DNA from: Cydia pomonella
Lineage: Eukaryota > Arthropoda > Insecta > Lepidoptera > Tortricidae
DNA length: 64,000 nucleotides
Reading direction: 5' to 3'
NCBI RefSeq assembly: GCF_033807575.1
Contig: NC_084724.1
Span: 10,965,228-11,029,227, forward strand
Shown here one piece after another: positions 42,970 to 52,543 of this stretch. The position numbers and the translations under genes were made by a program. The first letter of the stretch is position 1, and each line of letters opens with the position of its first letter. The notes below the pieces were generated by a model, which saw only the letters and a program-made list of their open reading frames with translations, was not told where the DNA came from and made no database searches.

Positions 42970-43080
42970 GATAGTTTTTTTTTATACTACGTCGGTGGCA
43001 AACAAGCATTCGGTCCGCTTGATGGTAAGCAGTCTCCGTAGCCTATGTACGCCTGAAACTCCAGAGGAGTTACTCACCGG
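42970..43080 (-). mobile_element. LINE 3' tail, minus strand
   Basis: The minus strand reads CTCCTCTGGAGTTTCAGGCG, TACATAGGCTACGGAGACTG, CTTACCATCAAGCGGACCGA, TGCTTGTTTGCCACCGACG and TAGTATAAAAAAA. It matches the 3' ends at 50140-50238, 60795-60867 and 62764-62884. Confidence 0.85.
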
Positions 43081-43215
43081 CAGGAACACAACACTATGAG
43101 TAGGGTCTAGTATTATTTTATTACTGTGTGTGTTGCTTCTGCATTAGGGCATACATTTCAAGCATAAATGTTACACAGAATTTTCTACAATTACTCGCGA
43201 ATTAATAACAATGTA
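43081..43215. other. No feature seen
   Basis: Short unrecognised spacer. Confidence 0.3.
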
Positions 43216-43433
43216 TAGTTTTACTAGGTATTTTTGACAAACACCCAAGCTTCTCCACGAATCCTAGCAAGGTTTTGGTTGCGTATACATACATCTTTTA
43301 TTTTGCATGATGGTTACATGCTAGATTATTTAGTTTCACTCTTGTTTTACTAGGCATTTTCTACAAAAAACGAGGTAACGCTACTCTAACCACCCAAGCT
43401 TTTCCACGAAACCTAGCAAGGTTTTCGATGCTA
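43216..43433 (+). repeat. Diverged tandem duplication, period about 130 bp
   Basis: GTTTTACTAGGTATTTTTGA, CACCCAAGCTTCTCCACGAA and TCCTAGCAAGGTTTTGG (43216-43275) recur as GTTTTACTAGGCATTTTCTA, CACCCAAGCTTTTCCACGAA and ACCTAGCAAGGTTTTCG (43350-43433). The second copy carries about 25 extra bases. Confidence 0.75.
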
Positions 43434-43939
43434 CCTCCTTTTGTTTACATGGTTACAAGATTACATAAATTTTGTTCGACATAACACATTCGTCAGTAGC
43501 TTTATTGAACTCCACCCTAAAACTAGTGCCAGAAATTTCAAAACTATAGTCAAACCTCTGTCTCTTTCTGTCAAGCTTAGAGAAAAAGAGATAAAGGATC
43601 TCAGATTATTGAATTTTCCAGTAACGTGGCATCGTAAACAAGTTAATGACCGTTTAGAACGCAGTTGAAAGCTAGGATATTCTTGGCATTTGTAATCCAG
43701 ATGCAAAAAGTCTTAACTCACTCGGTTTTCCTATTGAAACGAGTCGTTTTGTATTGGGGATCTATTGTTTTGTTTGGTTTAAATAGAATGCTGGTTGCTG
43801 GCAAACAATGTCTGCATTATTAATTACGTGCAGCTAAAGTTTAGGGAATAATAAGAAAATATCCTGACCTAGATATTTAAGATTGAAAAGAGTAAATACA
43901 CTGTAATGACAAAATAATAAAATGTGTACAATAAAAAAA
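43434..43939. other. No convincing feature
   Basis: Complementary-strand frames at 43441-43706 have no motif. Otherwise AT-rich. Confidence 0.35.
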
Positions 43940-44240
43940 CCGACTTCAAAAAGAATAAAATAAAATAATATAAGTTGAAGAGTTCCGTACTGGTCTTCAT
44001 CGCCAGTTCCACTTCACCAAATGACACTTTTTTGAATGCAATTGCTTGATTTGTTGTTGAAAATAGAAAAATCGCTATATGTATGTATATAAGAAGTGAG
44101 GAATTCCTTATGGATCCCATCATCAGAACAAGATTCTGACCACAAAACATAATTTTCCAAATGGAAGTTTTGACATGAGTAACATAAAGAAAGAAATACG
44201 GTCGAAATTATTATAAAACCCTCCTTTTTTGAAGTCTTTT
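43940..44240 (-). mobile_element. Dispersed element with CCGACTTC / GAAGTC ends
   Basis: The left edge CCGACTTCAAAAAGAATAAA and the right edge CTCCTTTTTTGAAGTC are inverted. On the minus strand the body has TTTCAACAACAAATCAAGCA, GAACTGGCGATGAAGACCAG and TACGGAACTCTTCAAC. The same body occurs in plus orientation at 58228-58340 (AACTGCCGATGAAGACCAGA, ATGGAACGCC). Apparent frames are short and hydrophobic. Confidence 0.65.
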
Positions 44241-44314
44241 AAAAACACACTACAAAATTTTATTAAGAATACATCAATGAAGAGATAAGCAGGTTTTACA
44301 ATTCACGGTCTTAT

Positions 44315-44464
44315 GTACAGTCAGCATCAATAGTAGCGGATGAAACAACGCGCCAAAAGTATCTGACATCCCGGATAACTTTTTCAATTATAGACAAATT
44401 TCTAAAATTACGTTCAAAAGTATATCTTTTAAAGTCTTGGTTGTTCTAACGTTATGTTGACTGC
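44315..44464. mobile_element. TACAGTCA-type MITE, right-truncated sister of 26552-26775
   Basis: TACAGTCAGCATCAATAGTA, GCGGATGAAACAACGCGCCA, AAAGTATCTGACATCCCGGA and AGTATATCTTTTAAAGTCTT match the left two thirds of the 224-bp element. The right end is reduced to GTTGACTGCC. Confidence 0.8.
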
Positions 44465-44679
44465 CCCATTTCACCCTATAATTGCAGTATCGAGCGCTCT
44501 TGGCAGAACTGGTTTGCAGGAAGTTCTAAGAACTGTGGGTACCAGCCATTTGGTCACTACAAGTTATTTAACTACTCTATCGAACTGATGATGTCCGAAG
44601 GGTGTCGTGTTTCAGAGTTCCGGGACAAACTGCCGAATCCGACACAAGAGCAGAGGATCCAACGGTACTACGTCGTGTT

Positions 44680-45015
44680 AAGTGTCGACTGAAAGAAGAT
44701 GCAGTGACAAAATAAAGGTTATGTTGAGATGGCACGTGTCCAATGTGGGAAGAATGAGTGAAAGAAAGCTAACAAAGAGGAGAAGTAGAAGAGGGTGCTG
44801 AAAGAGATAGACCTCAGCGGACTTTCTCTGATCAAATCGGGGAAACTCTTAAGACAGGCCAGGTCAAGAGCACCCTAAACTGGCGAGCGTGTATGAGGGA
44901 TGTTATGAAAGTAAAGGAAGCGGAAGAGGTTCAGGATCGTACCAAGAGGAAATCCGTGGTCTCTGCCTAGCCCTCTGAGAAATAAGCGTGATTGTATGTA
45001 TGTATGTACGCCGTT
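44680..45015 (+). pseudogene. RTE-type LINE 3' end
   Basis: In one plus frame: AERDRPQRTFSDQIGETLKT, GQVKSTLNWRACMRDVMKVK and EAEEVQDRTKRKSVVSA, stop. An earlier segment in another frame reads MLRWHVSNVGRMSERK (LRWFGH...RM type). The end is CTGAGAAATAAGCGTGATTG and a (TATG)n tail. Frameshifts and loss of the RT core make it inactive. Confidence 0.85.
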
Positions 45016-45376
45016 CTGTTGCCAAAAAGTGTTTAGTTTTATGTGTATGAAATATCTAATTATGCCTAATTAAAATTTTAAAATAAATAAATAAATAAAT
45101 ATTAATTGTTTTTGTTACTAGTTCTGAAGTGGCACAGAAGTCAAATTCCTTGATTGAACTCATGTCAGAGAGAGAGGCCACGCCCATATCAACATATTGT
45201 GTGCTTCACACTTGCAATGCAACTACTATTAAAATTGCCGATAAAATTATAACACCGACACTCGGTTAGTTATAATCTATCTAAGCACACAAACAGACAA
45301 ATGTTTCTTAGCCTTTTCAAATACTCTGCACATAATCAAAACGCCAAGTCTCGTAAAACTGTAACGAGACCCACAA

Positions 45377-45442
45377 TAAATAATAATAATAATAATTCAG
45401 CCTATATACGTCCCACTGCTGGGCACAGGCCTCCTCTCATGC
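45377..45442 (-). mobile_element. RTE-type LINE 3' terminus, minus strand
   Basis: The minus strand encodes MRGGLCPAVGRI then a stop, followed by GGCTGAATTATTATT with (TTA)n. The GGLCPAVG ending and trinucleotide tail are typical of this LINE class. Confidence 0.7.
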
Positions 45443-45722
45443 GCAATAAAACGTAGCAATAACTCAAATTGAACCCAAATCTACTTGAGAGTAGTCGCAA
45501 CTTTATGATTGAATTTCTGGAAAAGTTTTGTTTGTTCAATTATAACATTTAAAACGTTTTGAAACATATTTCAAGACATTCGTAGAACCATAAAATCATT
45601 AAAACACCCGAAAGTAGTTCAAAAGTTTCTGTGATCCTAAATTAACTCGGTAATCTTCGTTTGTTATTATATTATTATTATTATTTAGTCTTAGACAGGC
45701 AGCTGATGCTGGTACATCTAAA

Positions 45723-45908
45723 TCAGAGTTCACTTAGCACGATTTCACTACTTAGATAGTTTATCAAGTTGTTTTTAAATTGATTCACACTACAAGAGCT
45801 CACAACTTCAGAGGGTAATTTGTTCCAGGCATTTACTATTCGGTTTGCAATAAAGTTTTTGCTGATAATTGTTTTATGCTTTATTGTTACTAGTTTAAGA
45901 TTTGTAAG
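45723..45908 (-). pseudogene. CR1/Jockey-like LINE, C-terminal fragment, frame intact
   Basis: The minus frame reads TNLKLVTIKHKTIISKNFIA, NRIVNAWNKLPSEVVSSCSV and NQFKNNLINYLSSEIVLSEL, then stop at 45725-45723. NRIVNAWNKLPSEVVSSCSVN corresponds to the C-terminal N.VV..WN.LP..VV...S.N motif. A (TTA)n tail lies at 45662-45690, just beyond the stop. No internal stop, although everything upstream is lost. Confidence 0.88.
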
Positions 45909-46026
45909 TATTTGGATTTTGAGTGAAGAGGTTACTTAGTTCTGGACAGTCGTAGTATCCGTGAATTATTTTGAACTAGGGAATTTGAATATTATCTATC
46001 ATATTTTATGTCCCCTTTAAGAGCTA

Positions 46027-46155
46027 AGGGTCGGTTGCACCAAACCGTCTGTCAGTAGAAAATGTTTGCTAAATTGTATTGTATGGGAAGTTTCATAGTT
46101 TACTGCTAAGTGAAGCTGATCAGTCTGTCAAATTGTGGTTGGTGCAACTGGCCCT
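46027..46155. mobile_element. Fold-back MITE with AGGGYCGGTTGCACC ends, 129 bp
   Basis: AGGGTCGGTTGCACCAAACC pairs with GGTTGGTGCAACTGGCCCT. The inner TGTCAGTAGAAAATG pairs imperfectly. The GGGCCGGTTGCACCAACC end type is common in Lepidoptera. Confidence 0.8.
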
Positions 46156-46312
46156 AAGAGGTGGGTCCCGAATTTGGCAGTTTTTTTTAGGTGGGTAGGA
46201 ACCCAGTCAACTTTAGGAACCACTCTGGTTTAGATGGTAAGTGGTAACTACTATTTTTTTTATATAGCCCTTTGTTCTGAACATGTTTATTGTTTTTTGA
46301 CAGTAAGTTAGT
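46156..46312. other. No feature seen
   Basis: Short spacer between two MITEs. Confidence 0.3.
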
Positions 46313-46452
46313 CTTTTGACGTTAGAAATATCGTAGATAGATCTTATTGGGATCACAGCGGAATCGAAATAAACGTCAATTTTGACATTTCGTTTAGTTA
46401 TCGATCTTTTAAAGATCTTAAACGTGTCTTAATCATTCTTCGAATCGAGCCG
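46313..46452 (+). mobile_element. GGCCC-type MITE, right half only
   Basis: TTTTGACGTTAGAAATATCG, GATCACAGCGGAATCGAAAT, AAACGTCAATTTTGACATTT, CGTTTAGTTATCGATCTTTT and TTAATCATTCTTCGAATCGA match the right half of 52274-52543. Confidence 0.85.
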
Positions 46453-47749
46453 TTAGTCTATTTTTGTTGTAGTCCTTACCCATAATATTTAGTTGTTAAT
46501 TTATCAAGGAAATTGACATTGAATTAATTGCCTGGATCAATACTCCAACAGTAACGCAGTTTTAGTCGCAATCTGAATGTCACTTTTTGCATTTCGACGC
46601 AACAATAAGGATTCCATTCATGGCCTAAGTAGTTTCAATTAAGAGTCCTTTTGTATAGTTTTTAAGATCATGTGAAATTTATAGGTACGACAGTATATTC
46701 TGAATAATAATCGAAGCATGATACGAGTATCTCACATATATTTTAGAGAGACTTTAATTTCCATAATTAAACTTACTAGCAATACGGCAGCCAAAAACGG
46801 GTTGTTATGTAAAAAATCTTCATAATAATTGACTCGTTTTCAGATCTCTCAAATGTAAGTTTTATTAGTTACATTTATTTTTAGGGGTTTAATCCGTTCA
46901 ATCATTCATTTTAATTTGACTTACTTCCTTTTATTCTGGCACTTCCAGCTACTCACCTGAAAAAAAGACACGACAAATTAGGAATACAGTGATGATATAT
47001 GTTATGATATAAGTCCTGCAGATGTAGGCAGATTATACCATCTTATTTTATGGACGCATAATTATGAGTATATTGTTTTACAAGCGTTTCTCTAAATTCC
47101 ACGGTATGTATCTATGTATTGTATGTATGTTCGGGTTAAATGTTGCAAGAAAAATTAGACCCAGTTTTCATTATTGGATTGAGATTAAACTTCACATACT
47201 TGCGTAAGTTGGGTGATAATGCAATATTATGGTGCCATCCTGGTCTGATGATGGACACCTGAGGTGGCCATAGGAACTCTGTGATAAAACAATGCAACCT
47301 CATTGTATTTTGGTTTGTTAGAAGTACTAGAAGTGCAATAAAAGCTTCTATCAAGAATGAAATTACTTTGTACAAACATGTTGTCTATAACTACTGAATA
47401 CTTCGAAAACTGCTTAAAAATACTAGAATAATGATTCAGCGCCCATGTAGGACAATGTGAATAAGTAAAAAGAAAACATGAAACGTTACATCAACGTGGG
47501 ATAAGCCTGCAGATCTCATAAACCTAACATCATAACTAACGTCTTTTATTTATTTCCTTAATAAATAAAGGCCTGCTTCTGCCACAACAGAAAGAACAAC
47601 GGAGAAATATAATAGGTGTTTGTCATGCCGCGTCATTCGTGGACCAGTTGCCATGCTATTTCTTAGGGTCTTATTCAACTACGGATTTTTAGATGAAATT
47701 TAGGACATGCATTGTTTGGGAGGATAATGTCTCTTAGCAGGTATCAATA
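46453..47749. other. No convincing feature
   Basis: AT-rich and unique-looking. A 79-residue minus frame (47136-47375) has no motif. Confidence 0.35.
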
Positions 47750-48004
47750 ACGACCGGTCTGGCCTAGTGGGTAGTGACGCTGCCTAAGAAGCCGACGGTC
47801 CCGGGTTCAAATCCTGGTAAGAGCATTTATTTGTGTGATGAACACAATATTTGTTTCTGAGTCATGGGTGTTTTCTATGTATTTCAGTATTTATAATTAT
47901 ATATATCGTTGTCTAGGTACCTATAACACAAGCCTTATTGAGCTTACTGTGAGACATAGTCAAATTGTGTAATAATGTCCTATAATATTTATTTGTTTAT
48001 TTAT
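47750..48004 (+). mobile_element. tRNA-derived SINE
   Basis: Head ACGACCGGTCTGGCCTAGTG, B box GGTCCCGGGTTCAAATCCTG, body TTTCTGAGTCATGGGTGTTT and end TTGAGCTTACTGTGAGACAT. Same subfamily as 31003 and 33748, with a few more changes. Confidence 0.92.
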
Positions 48005-48272
48005 TTAAAAATAAGTATAGAAACTTATAATTAATGCTTATACATTTAAATATAAACTATAAAGTTTGTGTGCACTTGCGTTTGTAGGTATATACAAACG
48101 AAACATATTTGTGTACGCAACATAAGTAGTTTAATTTTTTGAGCTAAGCATAGCTTAGAAGATTTGATTGTTGTTAGTGAAGGAAAACAAACGAATTAGC
48201 GTCATATCGCTAGTTCGCAACCGTTGTAAATGTCGTAATCGAGGAGGTTTAGGTACACTTCATGGCTTTAGG
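48005..48272. other. No feature seen
   Basis: AT-rich spacer with TTTGTGTGCACTTGCG and CAAACG repeats. No gene is seen. Confidence 0.35.
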
Positions 48273-48500
48273 TACAGTCAGCTGCTGAGACAGGTGACTC
48301 CCCTGCATACGAGTAGAAGAAGAAGTTTGTAGGTTATCGGAGGGTGGTTAAGCTATCGCTGCAGCTCACTGTACAGTCAGCTGCAGAAGAAAGTTATAAA
48401 GGAATTTCTACTACTAAGTACCATCAGCTGTAAAAGTGCATGGCTACTTCATCAATTAATTAATTCATAATTTCTCCATGAAATTTCGCAGCTCACTGTA
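48273..48500. mobile_element. Two abutting TACAGTCAGCTGC-ended MITEs
   Basis: The first element runs from TACAGTCAGCTGCTGAGACA (48273) to GCAGCTCACTGTA (48361-48373). The second starts at the shared TA (48372) with TACAGTCAGCTGCAGAAGAA and ends GCAGCTCACTGTA (48488-48500). Termini match at 12 of 13 bases when inverted. The two share one TA between them. Confidence 0.8.
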
Positions 48501-48901
48501 CATAGCAGCCTGATGATATAGAGGGCGTATCAAAGGCGTACTATACTTATCTACCTCTTAGTCGAACTGTGTCTGCTATATTTTTTATTAACACTATACC
48601 ATCCCCTGTCCTCCCAGCAGAGAATATACGACGAAAAGGTGTATTTATTGACACGACTCTCAGACACCAGGTTGACGAGGTGTCGGTGCAGAAGAGATAA
48701 AATAGGTAAAATAATAATAAAGAAACCGTTATTATATCAGCTGAGCCTCTATATTATTGCGGTAAAATATCGCGGCTGAGTTAATTGCGTTACTGCGATG
48801 AGGACAATGCTTTATTATTCCAGTTTTCGAGGCTAAACCATAGTATAAGGAGAGACAGCAATTTATCTTCTGAAAGTTTAAGGATTACTCACGCTATAGT
48901 G

Positions 48902-49145
48902 GCGACCGGTCTGGCCTAGTGGGTAGTGACCCTGCATATGAAGCCGATGGTCCCGGGTTCAAATCCCGGTAAGGGCATTTATTTGTGTGATGAACACAGA
49001 TATTTGTTCCAAAGTCATGGGTGTTTTCTGTGTATATAGGTATGTATTTATCTTTAATACTTATATATATCGTCGCCTAGCACCTATAGTACAAGCTTTG
49101 CTTAGTTCGGGGCTAGGTCAATTTGCGTAAATTTGTCCCCAAATA
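48902..49145 (+). mobile_element. tRNA-derived SINE, second subfamily
   Basis: Head GCGACCGGTCTGGCCTAGTG and B box CGGGTTCAAATCCCGG. The body is like the other copies up to CATGGGTGTTTTCTG, but the 3' part differs: CGTCGCCTAGCACCTATAGT, ACAAGCTTTGCTTAGTTCGG, GGCTAGGTCAATTTGCGTAA. The minus-strand copy at 50254-50498 has the same variant end. Confidence 0.92.
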
Positions 49146-49879
49146 TCTATTTGGATATGGGATCGCAATTTCAAATTAGTTTTTTCAGCATATGAAAGGA
49201 AGTAAGCGATCTTTTTTATTAAACGATGTTAGTGGCGGCAATTGCTATAACTGTTCCTAATTTTAGCTATGTCTCTGAGAAGGTGGCGCAGCAAAAGACT
49301 CTTATCGTTAAAATGTTTTTTCAAGATGATTTTTATTGTATGTTAAGTTTAGAAGAAATGTACCTATCATTTTGGCTTTTGTTGCCCGAAAACGAATGAT
49401 TAAAAAAAAGATGTTTGATTTTTTAAACAAATGCTGCCAAGAGCCAACAGTTAAAGCGATTATAATTCTTACAACTTTAGTTAAACTAAATCAAATTAAG
49501 AAACCAGACTAAACCGTATCAAATATGTACGAACATCATGTCAGACAAACAATGTATAAACCTATCGGGACCCAACTCAAAGTACTTATATAGCCTAGGC
49601 CCAGACGTCGGACGAAAAATATAAAAATGCACAAAATATTTCGGTCGACAGCATAACGTATCTGTCCCACTCGTCCCCTGACGACTTGACGCTAGACTTG
49701 CCTAGAGTATACAGGATGGCATAATATTAAGTTTCTTCTTTAAATTGAACTTTTAACAGCCTAATTGCTTTCAAAATAATTTATTTATGACTTAATTTTG
49801 TTTTAAGCAGAAACGTTTCCAAACGATACCAAAATGTTTAGAATCAATAAATGATGATAAATAAATACAATACAACAAT
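49146..49879. other. No convincing feature
   Basis: AT-rich and unique-looking. ACAATACAATACAACAATAC simple repeats lie just before the LINE at 49860-49890. Confidence 0.35.
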
Positions 49880-50248
49880 ACAATACAATGGGCTGTGCTC
49901 TGAGGAATTATTTGACATGATGCCAACGGCCACTTTCTATCACCGCACCGCTCGCCGTCGGCAGGGTGTTCATCCTCACACCTTAGAACCTAAATGGTTG
50001 CGTACTGTGCGGTTCAAGAGGAATTTCCTCCCGCGGACGCTCCGGCTGTGGAATGAGTTCCCTTCCGAGGTTTTCCCAAGGGTCTACAGTATGGGGTTCT
50101 TCAAAAAAGGAGTGTACAGGTTTTTAAAGGGTCGGCAACGCGCATGTAACACCTCTGGAGTTGCAGGCGTCCATAGGCTGCGGTGACTGCTTACCATCAG
50201 GCAGGCCGTATGCTTGTTTGGACCGTCGTGGTATAAAAAATAAATAAA
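49880..50248 (+). pseudogene. Jockey-type LINE, C-terminal fragment with 3' tail
   Basis: The plus frame includes EELFDMMPTATFYHRTARRR, QGVHPHTLEPKWLRTVRFKR, NFLPRTLRLWNEFPSEVFPR, VYSMGFFKKGVYRFLKGRQR and ACNTSGVAGVHRLR, stop. RNFLPRT..LWNE.PS.VFP and FLKGRQR are hallmark residues of a common lepidopteran Jockey-clade LINE. Then GACTGCTTACCATCAGGCAG, GCCGTATGCTTGTTTGG and (AAAT)n follow. The frame is open through this part; the RT core is missing. Confidence 0.92.
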
Positions 50249-50253
50249 TAAAT

Positions 50254-50498
50254 ACTTGGTGACAATCTTACACAGATCGACGTAGCCCCAAACTAAGCAA
50301 AGCTTGTACCATGGGTACTAGGCGACGATATTCATACGTATATAGATAAATACATACTTATATATATATAGAAAATACCCATGACTCAGGAACAAATATC
50401 TGTGTACATCACACAAATAAATGCCCTTACCGGGATTCGAATCCGGGTCCATCGGCTTCATAGGCAGGGTCACTATCCACTAGGCCAGACCGGTCGTC
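50254..50498 (-). mobile_element. tRNA-derived SINE, second subfamily, minus strand
   Basis: On the minus strand: GACGACCGGTCTGGCCTAGT, GGATAGTGACCCTGCC, GGATTCGAATCCCGG (B box), TTCCTGAGTCATGGGTATTT, CGTCGCCTAGTACCCATGGT and ACAAGCTTTGCTTAGTTTGG. A second partial head lies immediately outside: GACGATCGGTCTGGCC at 50500-50517 (complement). Confidence 0.92.
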
Positions 50499-50550
50499 AA
50501 GGCCAGACCGATCGTCATCGTGAACCAAAGGAAAATTGGAAGACTGACTG

Positions 50551-50622
50551 TCTCAAGCGAGATTCGAACTCACGTCGAGTCCGGGAGACCAGCCCACCGC
50601 TCTACCAATTGAGCTTTCAAGA
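50551..50622 (-). mobile_element. Second tRNA-like SINE head (not a working tRNA)
   Basis: The minus strand reads AAAGCTCAATTGGTAGAGCG (A box), GTGGGCTGGTCTCCCGGACT, CGACGTGAGTTCGAATCTCG (B box) and CTTGAGACAG. The A-box region resembles tRNA-Lys/Ala type GCTCAGTTGGTAGAGC. The acceptor arm does not close and the anticodon loop is irregular, so it is called a SINE. Confidence 0.6.
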
Positions 50623-50759
50623 CTTACCCGTTGACAGCGAATATTTCCACCACATCCTTCATATGCATTAACATAATTGATTGATACGATACTGAAAATT
50701 GTGTCATCAGAAATCTCGCTCCTGCTTATTAGTGAGTGGAAGAACATTGTGAAACGTGT

Positions 50760-50960
50760 CAAGTTCATATCATATATATATATAGTCCTCCTCATCGTTT
50801 TCGATGACGGCGACCCCAAATAAACACATTATGGACGTTGTCTAGCGTGAGCCCTAATGTGGCTGGCCAGGCCGAACTTGGTCTTAAATACTCTATTGCA
50901 CGCGTGACAATAAAGTTGGCCAGCTGCGTTGAACGTGTACACGTTCATATCATATAATAA
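50760..50960 (-). pseudogene. LINE C-terminal zinc-finger fragment with (TA)n tail
   Basis: The minus strand encodes VYTFNAAGQLYCHACNRVFK and TKFGLASHIRAHARQRP, stop at 50831-50829. The C-x2-C...H-x3-H pattern after a GL.SH.R.H core is the C-terminal zinc finger found in some non-LTR retrotransposons. The 3' part runs GGGGTCGCCGTCATCGAAAA, CGATGAGGAGGACTATATA with a (TA)n tract. Only the last 40 or so residues survive. Confidence 0.75.
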
Positions 50961-51083
50961 GATCAAAACCATAACCAATTGGTAAAACAGAATTAACCTC
51001 CAGGTCGTCACTTAGTGCCGTATGTACGTTTAATCATAAGATTTAGCCGCATCTTGTACTATCAGCCTAACGATCTTTTACAG
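50961..51083. other. No feature seen
   Basis: Short unrecognised spacer between two LINE pieces. Confidence 0.3.
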
Positions 51084-51433
51084 GATACATTTCGGAGAGT
51101 GTGCCGAGGAACTGCTCAACCTTATTCCTCCGTCCCGATTTTGCCATCGGACTACGAGTACCAGACAATCGGCACTCCGGCATTGCTTCATGGTAGGTAT
51201 TCCACAAATACGCACGAAGCGTTTCTCTTCAATATTCCTTATGCGAACTGCCAAGGAGTTGAATGCCCTGCCTGAGTCTGTGTTTCCCCATGAGTACAAT
51301 CAACAATCTGGATATCTTCAAGGCTAGAGTAAATAGGTATCTCATAGGTAAGCGTGCTCCACCGTAGACCGCATCATCACTTACCATCAGGTGAGATCGT
51401 GGCCAGACGCCTGCCAATCCTCCATAAAAAAAA
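51084..51433 (+). pseudogene. Jockey/CR1-like LINE, C-terminal fragment
   Basis: Plus-strand segments (frames change) give ECAEELLNLIPPSRFCHRTT, HCFMVGIPQIRTKRFSSIF and LMRTAKELNALPESVFPHEY. A CAACAATC-type insertion near 51298-51306 then breaks the frame. The 3' end CGCATCATCACTTACCATCA, GGTGAGATCGTGGCCAGACG and A8 matches 37480-37563. It extends further 5' than that copy. Confidence 0.88.
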
Positions 51434-51677
51434 GTTTACCGTCATATTGACAACCCAAATCTGTCTCCTGTCTATGTCCACCTCGTATGCTCAAGCCAAC
51501 TTATCTACTCTCGTCCCTTATCTGTGGTAATTTCCCGAGGGCGACCGTAAGTGATTGGTGTGGGACCGGCTTTAATTGATTTTGCCTCGATTTTCCCGAT
51601 CCCGCCCCGGTTTGAGTTTGTTGTCAGTTGTTAGTCTTATGTCAATCTACGTGGAAGCTGTCTTTATACTTTAAAAT
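51434..51677. other. No feature seen
   Basis: Mixed DNA with CCCGATCCCGCCCCGG near 51597-51612. No gene is seen. Confidence 0.3.
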
Positions 51678-52010
51678 GAAAGGGGACGACCGCCTCGAAA
51701 CCGCCTTTCCATACAAACGTAGTCTCTATTTCCCTCTCTGGATAGTAATATTATTGAAAATATTTTTACACAATTTGATGTGTTTTAATCATAGCTATGC
51801 CCGACCGATTTTCTCAATATAATAAGAATTAGGAGCATTAAAAATTAAATTGTATGAAAACTGTAATAATTAAAAAAAACAATCGATCGGGCATAGCTAT
51901 GACTAAAATACATACTATTGTGTAAAATATTTTCCATTAGGTATGTCAATATCCAGGGAGGAAAATGAGGACTTCGTTTGTATGGAGAATCGATCGTCCT
52001 CTTTCCTCTT
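51678..52010. mobile_element. Large fold-back MITE, 333 bp
   Basis: The arms pair as TCCATACAAACGTAGTC with GACTTCGTTTGTATGGA-type sequence, then CTCTGGATA with TATCCAGGGAGG, GAAAATATTTTTACACAAT with TTGTGTAAAATATTTTCC, and AATCATAGCTATGCCCGA with TCGGGCATAGCTATGACT. The AT-rich centre is at about 51805-51880. Confidence 0.8.
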
Positions 52011-52273
52011 AAGTCATGGCAGATAAACCAAAGTGATATCGAAGATCCTACAAATCCTTATCTATACTGCTGTCATTCAAAGTGGTTTTACATTTTAGAT
52101 ATTATTTTATGTAGGTTATTATTGTATTTTCCATTTGTTCGCGATTGGAGTAGTCTCTGGCCAGTCGTAATCCCATCATTTCTAGGTCGGCGTGTCACGT
52201 AGTCGTCCTCCATCTTGTGGCCCGCTATGTGGTTTAGCCGCAGGTCTGTCTGGACACGCCCGTTAGCCTAATC
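52011..52273. other. No feature seen
   Basis: Unrecognised spacer between two MITEs. Confidence 0.3.
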
Positions 52274-52543
52274 GGCCCTATTCGAAGAATGAAATACGGA
52301 AAAGATAAGATTACGATAAGTTCTGGTTTAGATAAGTTCTCAATTAGATATCGTTTGTATGTCGTATAATTGACAGAAGCAGCACGATTCGGGCAACCAA
52401 TGTCACTTTGACGTTAGAAATATCTTATTAAGATCACAGCAGAATCGAAATAAACGTCAATTTTGACATATCGTTTAGTTATCGATCTTTTCAATCTCTT
52501 TCCAAGATCTTAAGAATCTCTTAATCATTCTTCGAATCGGGCC
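52274..52543. mobile_element. GGCCC-type MITE, full copy, 270 bp
   Basis: The left end GGCCCTATTCGAAGAATGA and the right end TCATTCTTCGAATCGGGCC are inverted. The right half is shared with 46313-46452. The left half holds GATAAGATTACGATAAG and ATTAGATATCGTTTG. No target duplication is certain. Confidence 0.85.

Noticed and set aside
49851..50186. Host gene of 111 codons
   Set aside because: The RNFLPRTLRLWNE and FLKGRQR motifs and the shared 3' tail identify a Jockey-type LINE end.
50551..50622. tRNA gene resembling tRNA-Lys
   Set aside because: The A and B boxes look good, but the acceptor stem does not pair and the anticodon arm is irregular. SINE head preferred.
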